Below the pieces are notes generated by a model. It was not told the DNA's origin, did no database searches, and saw nothing but the letters and a program-made list of their open reading frames with translations. A DNA stretch of 64,000 bases from Ornithodoros turicata (Eukaryota > Arthropoda > Arachnida > Ixodida > Argasidae). This document shows positions 21,719 to 32,837 of this stretch, in pieces. Position 1 is the first letter of the stretch. Each line of letters begins with the position of its first letter. The DNA lies in NCBI RefSeq assembly GCF_037126465.1, contig NC_088201.1, positions 127,224,665 to 127,288,664 on the forward strand, in the 5' to 3' direction. The translations under genes and the position numbers were made by a program.

Positions 21719-22286
21719 ATCTGCGGGAAGGTGGTGGTAACGTGCTATTTCCGAGCGATCTGTCTACCTTCCTGCCAGCTTGGTGGCATGTTGCTCGGCT
21801 GGGTGATTGTGCCTCTTGGGGAACTGTCCCAATGTATGCTTCAGAGAGCCTGAGGAAACTCGACGGAGAACACCCAGGTAGAACAGTCCCGCAGTCTCTG
21901 CGTGAAATGCCAAAACCGTAGCCGCTAAACCACGTGAGACGATTAATTTGCGAGGATAATGCGAGTATCTGCTCGTACCGCGGCGGTACGCCTTTCTATA
22001 CCCGCTGCTTTAGGAACATTATATTTCATCTCCAATCCAGGATATAGCGTGGTTCCGCGGACATTACAGCACCCCCACACACCTCCGAGTGCAGTCTGGA
22101 ATTCGGGATAACGCATAGTGGGACAACCCGGTTAGGTCATGCGTTTTGCGTTTTCGTGTACCGGTGTCTTTATTTTTTTTTTACTTCTGTGATAATCGTT
22201 TTCTGTGAAAGAGAACATGAGCTTCCGTTGTGTCATATTCATAACAGCATTCATTTCTATTTCCTGAATCCTAAAACCAAATCCAG
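21719..22286. other. Intronic stretch up to the next metalloprotease exon
   Basis: No recognised gene. The last 30 bp form the acceptor, ending AAATCCAG at 22286. Confidence 0.45.
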
Positions 22287-22427
22287 ACTGGGAGCACCAC
22301 ATGACGGAGATATGACTGCCAACACCTGTACGTTCTCCGATGGCTACATTATGGGCAAAAACAAGCAAGGCGTCAACCATTACACCTTTTCTGTGTGCAG
22401 TCAAGACACTATAAGGGCACACCTCAA
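22287..22427 (+). CDS. M12B metalloprotease exon completing the zinc site (LGAPHDG)
   Basis: The 141-bp exon starts after AAATCCAG with A, completing the Leu codon left by the donor at 17317. It reads LGAPHDGD, GYIMGKNKQG and YTFSVCSQDTI, typical of the stretch after HExxH in reprolysins: third zinc-binding His, then a YIM Met-turn-like segment, then the C-terminal Cys. It ends CTCAA|GTGAGT (phase 2). The same phase at both ends and the motif continuity across about 5 kb make the exon pair convincing. Confidence 0.8.
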
Positions 22428-22824
22428 GTGAGTTGCTGCTTACTGCATTTGACATTGAGTTAAAGCACGTTACTTGAATGTTAGTTCTTTTTTTTTTCGT
22501 TGTGCGCAAAGTCATAATTACACTTGATTCCACAAAAAGCTGAAACTGCTGCACAATAATGCCAGTGCCGTCTAGGCCCAGATGGTATATACAAAACTCA
22601 ATAAATATAAATAAATAAGGAAGAAGGACGCCTCCAAACCACGTAACTGGGCTTGTACGAATCGTTTCTCTAATATCGAAGGAAATTCGGAGAGAATAAA
22701 TACATAACCAAAGCAGTGGTATGCAACTCTGCTCTACAAACCTTGGGATTTCTTCGTCGTACATTTTCTTAGCATCCTCCTAAGAGAAATTACTTGTTAC
22801 TTAGAAATTACTTAACACATTTAT
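22428..22824. other. Intronic stretch, no recognised gene
   Basis: A 210-codon minus-strand ORF (22132-22764) overlaps the exon on the other strand and has no recognisable domain. I treat it as chance. Confidence 0.4.
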
Positions 22825-23335
22825 CCGCTCAAAATTAGAATATGCATCATTCATATGAAACCCTACAAAGGGCTCTTGTTCAGAAATTACAATCCGTGCA
22901 AACCAAGGCTGTGCGCTTTATTTTCAATAATTATGGCAGGGATTCTAGCATAACACAATTCTAAGTAGAGTATGGTATTCCCTTGTTAGAAGCAAGACGT
23001 AAGACGCTCCGGTTGGCGCACCGATTGCAATTAATGCACAAACTCTATTCACAACAGAGTCGATACCTTCGTGCATCGTGTTCCGTCTCTGAACGATCTC
23101 ATCACCCTTACAGGTTATATAGACGGGTAGAAATCCAGCGAACCGGTAGGGAAGTACGAAGAGAGTTGCGAAGGGAGTTGGAGAAGGGAGGTTATATGTT
23201 CGTTTAAGTCATAAAGAATATTTTTAAAATTATCCTTTATGGACATGTATTAGTGACTGGAAATCGTTGCCAGCTAAGTTTGTTTTTCCCGATGACCTAA
23301 ATTATTTTAGAGAAATTTGTAATGAACTCTACTTA
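22825..23335 (+). pseudogene. CR1-type LINE, C-terminal fragment
   Basis: The plus strand reads LQSVQTKAVRFIFNNYGRDS, a stop, then GIPLLEARRKTLRLAHRLQL, and later SDWKSLPAKF. The order 'V-Q-x-x-A-x-R-F-I ... LL-x-R-R ... W-N-S-L-P' marks the end of CR1-like LINE ORF2. The RT core is absent, so this is a 5'-truncated insertion with added frameshifts. The A/T-rich stretch to 23510, with repeated TTTCACGTAGT words, is probably its 3' UTR. Confidence 0.7.
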
Positions 23336-23567
23336 TTCTAGTTTTGTTGTTCGTATTTCACGCAGTCATTTGCGTTTTTTGTGTGTTTTCTGCCTTTGCC
23401 TGTACTTCATGTAGTCATTTGAACTATTCTATGTTCGCGTTATGTTCACGCAGAATTGCTTGTATTTCACGTAGTTTCTGCTTGTACCTCACGTAGTTAT
23501 TTGTACTATTTTTTTGTTATCCACATGTGCATTTCTCCCCCTAATGCACTGCCTTTTCTCCCTGAAG

Positions 23568-23687
23568 GCATTTAAATGCAATGGAATCAAATACGCACCT
23601 AATAGTTCGCTAGTTCTATCTGAAATCGAACAATCTGGTACACTCGATGTCTCGAATGAAGGGGAAAAATATATGTTGAAGCCATCG
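23568..23687 (+). CDS. Possible exon, unrecognised
   Basis: A 120-bp open stretch (AFKCNGIKYAPNSSLVLSEI onward) lies between a pyrimidine-rich acceptor (TTTTCTCCCTGAAG) and a good donor (ATCG|GTGAGT). It does not continue the metalloprotease in the required phase (a stop appears), so it would belong to another transcript or be chance. Confidence 0.3.
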
Positions 23688-23877
23688 GTGAGTTAGGAGA
23701 AATAAACACCTGAGATATATTAGTGTCAGCATGTGGAATGTAGCAAGGTTTTTTCCTTGTGCGGCGTTGCTATGTTCTCATGTGACTTGGGCAACTAATT
23801 GAGCAAGATATTGAGAGCGCACGCTTCTATGAAAAAACTTGTGGAACTTGTGGAACTACGTAATAGCCTTTATTGTC

Positions 23878-24178
23878 TGAATATAAACAAAAGGCTTATG
23901 AATACGAAGTTGTGATAAATGAGTCCATAACAGGTAATTTTCGAGAAAGGACCTCCACAATATATGTGCTTATACAATGCACAGAAGCTGTCGGTGATTG
24001 GTCATGGATATTTACCTGCAATAGTAAACCTGGAAAAGTAATGATGCTTTCAAAAGGTTTGCAGTCTCCTTTAGCACATTGCTATGTAGTGTCTTGTGCA
24101 GAAGCAAAAGTATATCTACTGTTACCAGATGATAAATCAATACAGAAAGAAGCAGCTGTTTCTTTGGTTGTCTTCTAA
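23878..24178 (+). CDS. Possible terminal exon, unrecognised
   Basis: An open frame of about 100 codons (EYKQKAYEYEVVINES onward) ends with TAA at 24176-24178. The sequence has protein-like composition but no domain I recognise. It may pair with 23568-23687. A donor-like ACAG|GTAATT near 23935 is an alternative. Confidence 0.25.
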
Positions 24179-24463
24179 TGTAGCAGTGATAACACGGTAC
24201 CTGAAGAACTGTTCTTCATTCGTCTGTTCTGCTGTGGCATGCTGAAATAAGTGAAGGACACATTTCAGTTTCATCAATGCTTGCATGTTAATCCAGGGGA
24301 AATGGGGACCTCGTTCGCTTTTGTTCCGATATTTGCATAATCTGGGAACGGAAAATCTCCTCTAATTTTGTGTTCAGTGTAGTGCAACAACATACGATAG
24401 TATTTCCATGCCTTGATAGTATCCACACAACAGCTGCAAGGCACTAACGCACTTTATGATCAG

Positions 24464-24722
24464 TCCTACTGTACTCTTAGATATGCCTCGAGATCAAACA
24501 CGCTGCGAAGAGATGATGCCAGGAAGAGATACCAGGTTGGTTGATAAACATGCCAGATGGATAACGCCCCTCAATTTCTCCATCGGGGCTCGCAACAACC
24601 ATCTAGCATGCTATAGCTCTTACTGTACGATGACAGGGGCGCTTACAGTGTGTATCACAGGAGATGACACTCATAATAAGCGCCAGCGCTACTTATACTT
24701 TGTTTTTGAAGATGCACGTTGA
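24464..24722 (+). CDS. Possible third metalloprotease exon (Cys-rich tail)
   Basis: After the acceptor ATGATCAG the first base completes a codon left in phase 2 by the exon ending at 22427. The frame then reads LLDMPRDQTRCEEMMPG, and later CYSSYCTMTGALTVC, and stops at 24722. Tick reprolysins carry a Cys-rich region of this kind after the catalytic domain, but the match is by pattern only. A donor-like CCAG|GTTGGT at 24535 would end it earlier. Confidence 0.35.
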
Positions 24723-25520
24723 CGTTCAGCCATCCGCACGCTATCTGGGCCCCTTGGATTGGTATATGTCTGTGTGACAATCTTTGACCATACTTTGACG
24801 GAGTTTCTTGCGTTTGCCAAGCACGCAATAGCGCCTTGAAACAACTGCCGCATTTCGTGCCCCCTGTCAAGCGTTACGCCGTTTTCTTTACCAACCATGC
24901 ATTTAAAACGGTTCTGCTTAATTTTTACCAGTTAACTTCAAATTAGTGCAACATCACCCACCGCAACCACTCTACGATAGTTTTTTTCAACACACATGTT
25001 CACAGTAGTTGCAACGTACTAAAACCAACGTTAAACTAGCCCCTCCCCTAGTGTAAAATACGTCCCATTCAAATGCATGGGGCTTAAACCACCAGTTTAA
25101 GTAGCTTGGGTGGATGATGGAAATGGAATATTCGAGGCAAATATTATTGATTATAGACATTATGATAGAATCTGTGCCCTGGGCGCGAGTCTAGTAACTT
25201 TGTCAATCAGAACTTACCAAAGATTTGATGAAAAATTCTTCGGGAACCGGGGATTAGGCCTACCGGCCTCTATCGCTTCTGGCAGACTCTGTCGAAATGC
25301 GCATGCGCCGTGCAGGAAGCTCGCTATGTGCGGTGCCATAAGCTTCAGAGCAGCAGGTGATAGACCATGGAGTGGTGATCCAGGATTGGCGAACGATACT
25401 CTCACGTGATCGATTTAAACCCGACGTCACTACAGCAATGGTTTAAGTAAGTTGGCGAATACGGACTACTGTTTCAATATGGATGGCAGTATAGTGTGTT
25501 TATGTTCGTCTGCAAGCTGT
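24723..25520. other. No recognised gene
   Basis: Possible 3' flank or untranslated region of the plus-strand gene. Short ORFs only. Confidence 0.35.
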
Positions 25521-25539
25521 CGTGGGCGCTGGGGATCAG

Positions 25540-25800
25540 GTCCGCGTCCCAAAGCCGTATGTGGAAACAAGGGGAACATAAGCGACGTCCCTTTGTCTTA
25601 TACAGACATAACACAAAATGATCCGAGGAACGTCTCTCGGACGTCCCTTCGCGGATGTTGTGGACGTCCGAGCGATGTGCAAGTTTGGTCCAATAAAAGT
25701 GCAAAACACGTCTTTATGAAACTCCGATGGATGTCGCAGATATGTTTCAGGGACGTCCATTGTGATCTTTACTGGACTTATGAGAGTCGTTATTGGGATG
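25540..25800 (+). repeat. Palindrome-word minisatellite, GGACGTCC type
   Basis: GACGTCC, GGACGTCC and GGACGTCCG words recur at irregular spacing. The left edge (ATGTGGAAACAAGGGGAACA then TAAGCGACGTCCC) resembles in layout the left edge of the 485-720 locus. A block TTTGGTCCAATAAAAGTGCA is shared with the 38430-38620 locus. Confidence 0.5.
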
Positions 25801-25967
25801 TTATGTATTAGCTGGAAGCCGGCTTCCCTGCAGATCATCTCAGCTCTGCAGAGATGCTACCCTTTCTCTGGTGTACAGTAGGGTAGAGGTGGTCAAGGTC
25901 TGCATATGGTAACATTTGCTAATTGATTACATTTCCCTCACTGAAGTACGTTGCGCTGGTATCGTCC

Positions 25968-25973
25968 AATAAA
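25968..25973 (+). terminator. Poly(A) signal, plus strand
   Basis: AATAAA followed within 20 bp by a GT/CT-mixed stretch. It could end the plus-strand metalloprotease transcript. Confidence 0.35.
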
Positions 25974-26010
25974 GAAGGCTCACTTGCTCAAATGACAAAT
26001 ACGGTGGTCT

Positions 26011-26016
26011 TTTATT
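26011..26016 (-). terminator. Poly(A) signal, minus strand
   Basis: TTTATT on the plus strand is AATAAA on the minus strand. It lies 43 bp from the plus-strand signal and faces it. It could end the minus-strand DUF4806-type transcript. Confidence 0.35.
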
Positions 26017-28939
26017 CAGTTACAAAAATACTTTAACATCTGCATCATACCTGTATATAGGTATATAGATCCCAGAATATCACAGCTGAATTAGTGTCAT
26101 CTTAGACACGCACAAAAAAAATCAAATCTCATACATGTCAATAGCTAATATATCACAGTAGTTTGTATATTGCACGTTATGATGACTGAACAAAACACTT
26201 GAATAGATAACACAGACCGAAACCAGATGTGACAAAATATGAATGGAGCCATTGGACACAAGTAAAAAGTTGCTCTCTGTTGTACTCACAGACGAAAAAA
26301 ATTGAACACTCAAATATACTGCATGACTTAAAAAACAATTTTGCAGTATGCGTGGAAAGCTTTAAAAGGTGCACAATGACTGTAGGGAAAGAAAAAAGAA
26401 GTGGAGTGGACAGTTGTGCATTCAGATACATATTATATGTAACCCCTGAATAAGCCTTAAAATACTGTCTAAAATCTGGCTTACGTGTTACACGGAAAGA
26501 AGTCATATAAGAACACTATAAAGCACAAGGGTTGTCCATGTTTCCATAAGAGCAATACAAAGCACAAAGGGCATCTATGGTAACAATAAAATGAATTTGA
26601 AATATAAGGAATAGCAGCTTAGTATCGTGAAGGGTCCTTGCTGCCTTCAATGGTAGCCTCTGACTGAGAAGCCTTTTTACATCTTAAAAATTCCTCCTAT
26701 ACTGTGGGCACCCTGCCTATATAGGAAGAACAAAAATGTGACCAAGAAAGAAGTCTTAAAACTGAGACACACCCAATATTTATAGCATGACTAGAATGAA
26801 TGACCTGGCACAATGTTAAATTATTCACCATGTTTCAAATAGCGCACCTCGTACTGCACTGTTGTACATACAGGCCCCTGTACAGAAAATGGGACCTATT
26901 CCCAACAATATACAAACTTTGCTGCTAACAGTTCTACAGTGACTTGTAGCAAAAAAGCAGCAGGAAAAAAGGTGGACAACAAAATGCACCTGGCACTGCA
27001 GTCAGACACGGTATTGTAGCATGAAAGCACATTTCTTGTGCTGCCCTTAAAAAATGAACGTACGCTGTGTTGCACTTGCAACAATGTTGCAATGTTGCTG
27101 CAATTTACATTCATATATAAAAATACCATGTCATATTTCACTGACCTGCACTATCATAAAACTACAAAAGATTGGCAAGATTGGAATTTACGCAGACGAA
27201 ACATAGAGCACCTAATATGGATGAGGTTACGTTATACCGAAGTCAGCTCTTCAGGGATGTCTACAGGAGTTCACACGAACTGTTATACAGAGGGCTTTGC
27301 TTTATCGGTCACTGGTTCAGATAAAATTTGTGCAGAGCTTAAACACATTTGAATGCACAGCGCACCATCAGTATTGCGACTTGCACAAGACGAACAAGTC
27401 CTCAAGTCGAAACAATTTTTCGGAATGTGCGTATGAGTTATCAGTACTTTACACATCATTATAAGCTATTGGCAAGCTGAATACACCAGGATGTCGAAGT
27501 TAAGCCAAGAATCCATGTAAAATGTCCAAAAAACCCTAGTTACGTGCCTAGTTATGTAGATATATAGAAAAGGTCTGGACAACATTGAGCACAGAGACAA
27601 CAGTTCACGTAGACACGCGCCCTACACACTATTTCCATGGCTGTGGATGAGCACAGAAACAGTACACACCTGGGTCGTTCCATGCCGAACGCCCTAGAAG
27701 TGACACTTGACCACCCTTGATATCATTTTAAGACATTAGACATCTTAAGCGGCACAGGAACCTACAGGAAAAATTAAGTCTTGATAAAGATTCATTTCCT
27801 TAGTAACTTATATTTGAAATCTGCTAAATGACACGTGACCACACTGGTAAGAATTGAGTGGTACCGTCGACGCAAAGGTAAAACCACATATATTTTTGCA
27901 CCGCATTGAAGAAGAAATCGTTATCTATACCAAGTGTACCAATGGTGTCCAATTTTTCAGAGAAAGTGTGTCTACAAAACAAACAACCTTACTAGATTAG
28001 CTTTTTTTTTCACACATAACGTACAGCAACAGTGCATCAAAAGTACTTTTTCCTCGCTGATATGTAAGACCTGTAAAAGCCTCATTTTTCACACATTGAC
28101 GAGTAATCTAATTACCTGGTAACTGGAATGAGTTAAAAATATAGACAAACATGTGACCTTCCTCGAGAATCGTGATACGTAACTAAGATAGCATGGCAAA
28201 ACCCCCGAGCTTCAGAGAACATGAAAAAGGACGACATGGCTCTTGTCTTGTGCTATTTGAAATGATGATCCACAAAGTGTTCCTGCTGCTGTGTTGGTGC
28301 ACATGGGTTTTTGAAATAAATAACTGTTTCTTCATTGTAGTTCAAAAATACATTCAGTTTTACTCCGGCGTCGACAGCACCACTCAATTCTTACTAAAGT
28401 GGTCACGCATCGTTTAGAAGGCTTCAAATTGAAATTACTAAAGAAATGAATTTTTTGCGTGGAGTTCCAAAGTGCCACTAATCACACATGTTTATTTTTA
28501 TTATTATTATTAAATCCAAGATGATCGAGCATCACCTCTCTGACGTTTGACTTCGAATGACCCTCCTACCTGAGAGAGGAAGTAAATAAATTCATCCTCG
28601 TGTAAAGTAGCCAGTGGTGTGTCTCTCCAAATGAAATACAGACAGTGGTACTTGGTGTTGTGAAGACATTCCACATGTCTACGTCCTCGGGTCCTGCTAT
28701 GTTGTTAGTATCAAAATTTCACAAAAGTTTAATTCATTTTTACAAAAATCAACGGTGAGGAGGGGAGTTGTGCTTTAAATGTTTAGCAAAAATTTTGGAG
28801 AAAAGAGAAGCTGAGTAATGACAGTAGTCTTAAAAATACACTGAGCAGTTCCTGTGAACTCTGTAAATGATCATGTCCCAGACATGTCATGTCGTTCTTG
28901 CCTGCTTACTTATGGTGTACTTCTGCATAGCACGATGAG
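26017..28939 (-). other. Putative long 3' UTR of the minus-strand gene
   Basis: AT-rich, free of recognised mobile elements, and without a convincing coding frame. It lies between the last coding exon (stop at 28940) and the minus-strand poly(A) signal. UTR status is inferred from position only. Confidence 0.35.
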
Positions 28940-29064
28940 TCAGTCCTGTTCCATTGCAGCCTTCTGCTCTTCACGGTGACAAGCCTCCGGCGCATGTCGG
29001 AGCCAGGACATCGTAGCTTGCTCGACCTCTTTCACTGTAGCTCCCTTAGTTTCTGTCATATAGT
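28940..29064 (-). CDS. DUF4806-type gene, last coding exon
   Basis: After the acceptor GTTCCTAG (minus strand) the exon completes an Asn codon and reads YMTETKGATVKEVEQATMSW, then LRHAPEACHREEQKAA, and stops with TGA at 28940-28942. A helical 'EVE-x-A-x-x-x-W-L-R-H-A-P' end is usual for DUF4806 proteins. It joins the exon at 30359-30518 in matching phase 1. The 1.3-kb intron holds repeat sequences at 29345-29590 and 30060-30230. Confidence 0.7.
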
Positions 29065-29344
29065 CTAGGAACAATCACACAAGAAAATGTATAAACCACT
29101 ACAGAAGGCATACAAACGTATGTATTACGAAACGGGAGGGAATGGCAGGATCGGCTCGCCGTTGTTGGCCACAAAGAAGTGGGCGTCTTCACGACTATAG
29201 CCCCCCCCCCCCAAGAAAAAAGGAAACAAAGGAGGACGGACGTATGGAGGATAAGACGAAACAGGGCAATCAGAGCCAGCAGGCCATGCAACCAATGCAA
29301 ATGAACATGCTAACAATATATAATTATTTAACGAAGGTATTTGG

Positions 29345-30232
29345 AAATGTATCATAACGTGTCCTTCCGATGGAAGAAGGGAGTCACTGAAAAGGCTAGT
29401 CAGCTGTAGGACCTGAACCCACATTTTCTAGGTTCCCTTATGAATTAGCGAAGCTAACCTTGCTGGGTAACTTTTTCAGTGACTTCCTTCTTTCATCTTC
29501 AATTTCTTAGACACTTGAGGTTTTGTAGGTTGGCTGAGTCATAGTGGTGCTGCTCAACCAACGCCGATTTCCGAGAAAGAAATCTATGATGTTGGGGCAT
29601 GCGTAAACGTGCAACAGATTTTTTTTTATCGCAGTTAGAAAGGCCGTAAGCGGGATCGAATGTCTGCTACGGGCGAAAAACCAGGGCGTGCTTTGGCGCT
29701 TGTGGAGGGAATATGGCTGTAAATAACTAAAAAAATTCGAATTAGGTCGTTTTAAGGAAGGATAGTGTCGTCTCTGACAGCTGCCATACTCAACCGACCA
29801 ACGCACTTAAAACTACAAATGCAAAACTACATGCAAAACTACAGGACTAGTTTTCTGCAAGTGTTGCCTGCTACAAGTGAAAGCCTGTGTTTGGTGCTTT
29901 CATTCTCTCGACATGAAAAAAAAAAAAAAAAGAAACGTCTAAAAGCAATTGCTCCTCGCTATTTCATATTTGTCCTAGTATGACAACTTTAAAAATTCAT
30001 CAAGCATAATAAACAACAAACACACCGGAGACACTTACAGTATTGGTAGCAGTGATAATGGCGAGTACCTCGGTGGTAAATTCGAATTTGCCGATATTTG
30101 CTCAAGAAATCTCTCGGAAATCGACATTGGTCGAGCAACACAGTTGGGACGTTTAAGCTGGAATGACTACACCCTTTCAGTGACTCCTTCTTTCATCATC
30201 AATTTCTTAGGTCCTTGAGGCTTTGTAAGTAT
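29345..30232. repeat. SINE-like pieces and an inverted repeat in the last intron
   Basis: On the minus strand 29345-29450 has a tRNA-like box B (GGGTTCAGGTCC) and CCTTTTCAGTGACTCCCTTC. CAGTGACT(T)CCTTCTTTCATC then TTCAATTTCTTAG recurs on the plus strand at about 29475 and 30174. TGCTCAACCAACGCCGATTTC at 29553 is matched in inverted form at about 30105-30146. A poly(A) run lies at 29915-29931 and a poly(C) run near 29200. This looks like overlapping SINE-type insertions; exact boundaries are not resolved. Confidence 0.45.
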
Positions 30233-30358
30233 GTATTTGTCCTTTTTATGTGTTCTAGCTTCAGGACATCAATTGTCATCGTGTACTTTAGAGTACCAAT
30301 TTTGCAAACCTGATATGACTCTCGGTACCAAGACAGTATCTTCCACGGAGATACTTAC

Positions 30359-30518
30359 TGAGCATGATAGTCCATGTGGTAAGATTGCTGAACTTCCTCT
30401 TTCCTTTATTTCCGAACAAGCTGTACTCTTTCCCAACACTGTATCCCAAGAGGCGTGATAGGAACCGGAATGTCAGCTCTCGTGGGTTGCCACCTCCAAC
30501 AGATCGGATGAACTTTCT
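30359..30518 (-). CDS. DUF4806-type gene, exon 9 (domain core)
   Basis: Minus-strand acceptor CTAATTCAG, donor CTCA|GTAAGT. The 160-bp exon reads RKFIRSVGGGNPRELTFRFL, SRLLG, YSLFGNKGKRKFSNL. The 'GG-x-x-x-x-x-x-x-R-x-L ... G-x-x-G-K-x-x-F-x-x-L' order is the core of DUF4806, a domain of unknown function frequent in arthropod and cnidarian proteins linked to transposons. Phase 0 in, phase 1 out. Too short and spliced to appear as a plain ORF. Confidence 0.75.
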
Positions 30519-30792
30519 CTGAATTAGCAGAAAATTTATTCATGTAGTAGCGAAATTAAAAGTATTTGTTTGCATTTGCATGAAAGCATCATGTACCTGT
30601 TTTGTGTTAGCGAAAAAAATCTGATATGATTCATAATCGCAAAATGAAAAATAATTATTGAAGTGCACTAGAGAGGATGCTGCTTGTACTGCATATGATG
30701 CATGCCAACCACCCTTTTTATGTAAATGACTACCTACATAAGCAAGAATGACCACCAAGTGCTAGATTGATGACTGAAAGGTTTATACGTAC

Positions 30793-31004
30793 CAACTGGC
30801 TTCGCTTTGTGTCGCTGTCTGCCAGGTCCTCCTCAAACTGCAAAAAATCTGAGAGCCTTCTGAATGGCATGGGCAGAGCCCTTTGTGATTCTGCTTCTTC
30901 AGCTGCAGAGCTTAAGCTGTGGAGTATTGCAGAGAGCTGCTCACTTTGAGCTTGTTGTGTCACCTTAAGCATGTGCAGGACCTTCAGCACCTCTTTCTCG
31001 AACG
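30793..31004 (-). CDS. DUF4806-type gene, exon 8 (coiled-coil and start of domain)
   Basis: The acceptor is a (GT)n tract ending TTTTAG; the donor is TTG|GTACGT. It reads FEKEVLKVLHMLKVTQQAQS, then ALPMPFRRLSDFLQFEEDL. The first part is helical and coiled-coil-like. 'LP-x-P-x-x-x-L-x-x-F-x-x-F-E-x-x-L' is the usual entry to DUF4806. Phase 1 in, phase 0 out, matching both neighbours. Confidence 0.75.
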
Positions 31005-31112
31005 CTAAAACACACACACACACAAACACAGACACATGTATACATATATATATCTTTCTAGAGGTATGAACAGTTTATGCTCCATAGGATCTCTGAGTTT
31101 ATTTTTCCTTAC

Positions 31113-31178
31113 CGACGTCACGCCTGTCCTGCGACGGAAAAGGTGCGTTCAGTAGACCTTCTGTAATTCTTGTGTCAC
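31113..31178 (-). CDS. DUF4806-type gene, exon 7
   Basis: A 66-bp exon between ATTTCAG and GTCG|GTAAGG on the minus strand. It reads DTRITEGLLNAPFPSQDRRD and joins both neighbours in phase 1. A polar linker with no domain. Confidence 0.6.
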
Positions 31179-31239
31179 CTGAAATATGTTGTTTTCTTAC
31201 AGCTCCATTTAATTGTTGGTTCATTTAAAGACTACTTGC

Positions 31240-31329
31240 CTCTGTTCTGCTGGGGTGGAATATAACTGTCTCCCTGTGTATGGTGTGCCGACGTACAGCT
31301 ATTTGTAGGCATTGGGCTAGTGCTGGTGT
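31240..31329 (-). CDS. DUF4806-type gene, exon 6, with GC donor
   Basis: A 90-bp exon, acceptor ATTGCAG, donor AACAGAG|GCAAGT. The donor is a GC rather than GT site with an otherwise perfect consensus. It reads TSTSPMPTNSCTSAHHTQGD onward, Ser/Thr-rich. Phase 1 at both ends. Confidence 0.55.
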
Positions 31330-31429
31330 CTGCAATGAATAACAGCAGTCGATATTACGTCCACAAAATTAGTTTCATTTCAACTTAAGGCACAATAACA
31401 CACAGATTAATTACTAATAAGAAGCATAC

Positions 31430-31522
31430 GTTGCAGGTGTTGGTGCATTCTCCCAGTGAAGCTTGCTGTGCTGCAAGTTGGCTGTGTTATTTCAGAATCA
31501 GGATGCAGCGACTGAGGGTAGC
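31430..31522 (-). CDS. DUF4806-type gene, exon 5
   Basis: A 93-bp exon between CTTTAAG and CAAC|GTATGC on the minus strand. It reads YPQSLHPDSEITQPTCSTAS onward and is open in the frame required by its neighbours (phase 1 at both ends). The donor is weaker than the others. Confidence 0.5.
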
Positions 31523-31776
31523 CTTAAAGGATATGAAATAGAACTCGAGATAATTTGCAATCCTCATTCCTTAGCAGAGTGAATGAGTGTATAGGCCCAC
31601 AACATCACACACGACTGAGCCCCGTAACGGATGCGCACATATCAAAAATAGATGCTTATAGATACATATCTCCATTTCTGCACAGATACACACAATGAAG
31701 TGACGCAGCTATGCTGCTACTACAACTTCTACTTGTGCTTATCATGTACTCGTCTAAGTGCGAAACAAAAACTTAC

Positions 31777-31812
31777 CAAAGTTCCCTTCACTGTACACAG
31801 GAAAGGTATCCC
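31777..31812 (-). CDS. DUF4806-type gene, exon 4 (micro-exon)
   Basis: A 36-bp exon between TTTTTTCAG and TTTG|GTAAGT on the minus strand. It reads DTFPVYSEGNF. Both splice sites are strong and it is phase 1 at both ends. A possible extra exon near 32050-32097 (after TTTTTTTTCAG) was not included because its donor is weak. Confidence 0.5.
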
Positions 31813-32589
31813 CTGAAAAAAGGAATATATGCATGGTATACTTCATCTCTATTAAATATCGGTTGACAATGATATATCTCATTTCTAATTGCATATTTTT
31901 GCACATGCCTCTTTTCCACAAAGTACCACCCTCCCGAGAACTAAAATGCATCCACTGCTTTATAGGCAGGTGACGTTTGGACGTAAAATGCAGAATATAA
32001 CATACAAGATGCGGCGCCTGCCCCCCGCATGGCTGTATTAGTGTAGCTACGTGGGGGCTCTCTCCAGCTGCGGGCTCTCTGCCTAGCTTCACTTAGAGCT
32101 GAAAAAAAAGGAAAGAGAAATGAGAAAAAAGAGAAAAAAAGAAAGGCTTCAGACTCTCAGTAAAACAAAGCTAGTTCTTGTACAGCATTACCTTTAGCTT
32201 TTTTTTACTTTCTGTTGCGGGAAAAGTGCGCGCGAGATCATAAAGAAAGAGTCTAAACACTGTTACGTCGTTACGTTATATTACCACAAAAGTGTGATTT
32301 TTTTACGAATGGTCAATATTTTCAATTGCTTAGCTAAGCAATGAGGACAGGTGAGCTTCCAATTTTCCCGCGAAACGAATCTCCGAAAGCGAAACGAAAG
32401 CGAAAACTTTAGAAAATATTTTATGTTTAAAATACATGTCCCTAAGGGAATGCACACAATTTTTTTGCAGCGAAATGTAAGAGGGTTGAGCTAATGCTCT
32501 GGCTGGTCTCGGCTGGAATGGACCTACCATCCTAAACACTGATTTATGGAATACATACTTCTGTCACAAGCCAGAATACCATTTCTTAC

Positions 32590-32670
32590 CGTGCTCGACG
32601 TGACTTCTTGTCACTTGTGATGCCTGTACAGCGGTGGGTGGCCCTGCGTCAACTGGTATGGTTCCGAGGT
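32590..32670 (-). CDS. DUF4806-type gene, exon 3
   Basis: An 81-bp exon between TCCACTTAG and CACG|GTAAGA on the minus strand. It reads LGTIPVDAGPPTAVQASQVT onward and is phase 1 at both ends. Low-complexity linker. Confidence 0.55.
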
Positions 32671-32837
32671 CTAAGTGGAGCACAGACAAAGGGCAAGGTA
32701 GAATCACAAATTCTACAACTCAAGAAAGAAGCTAAATTGCAAGTCAACTCATGCATATAATTCAAGGGACTATGGACATCTGTCACCTTATTGTGAAGAG
32801 CACCGAGAACAAAAACTACTCTATAGTGCGCACACAC

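Noticed and set aside
22132..22764. 210-codon minus-strand ORF
   Set aside because: It lies antisense to a convincing metalloprotease exon and shows no family features.
26896..27352. Short ORFs on both strands at 26.2-27.4 kb
   Set aside because: AT-rich sequence, no domain, no splice partners; better explained as untranslated sequence.
32050..32097. Extra exon of the DUF4806-type gene
   Set aside because: A good acceptor is present but the donor (CAC|GTAGCT) is weak. The neighbouring exons join in phase without it.
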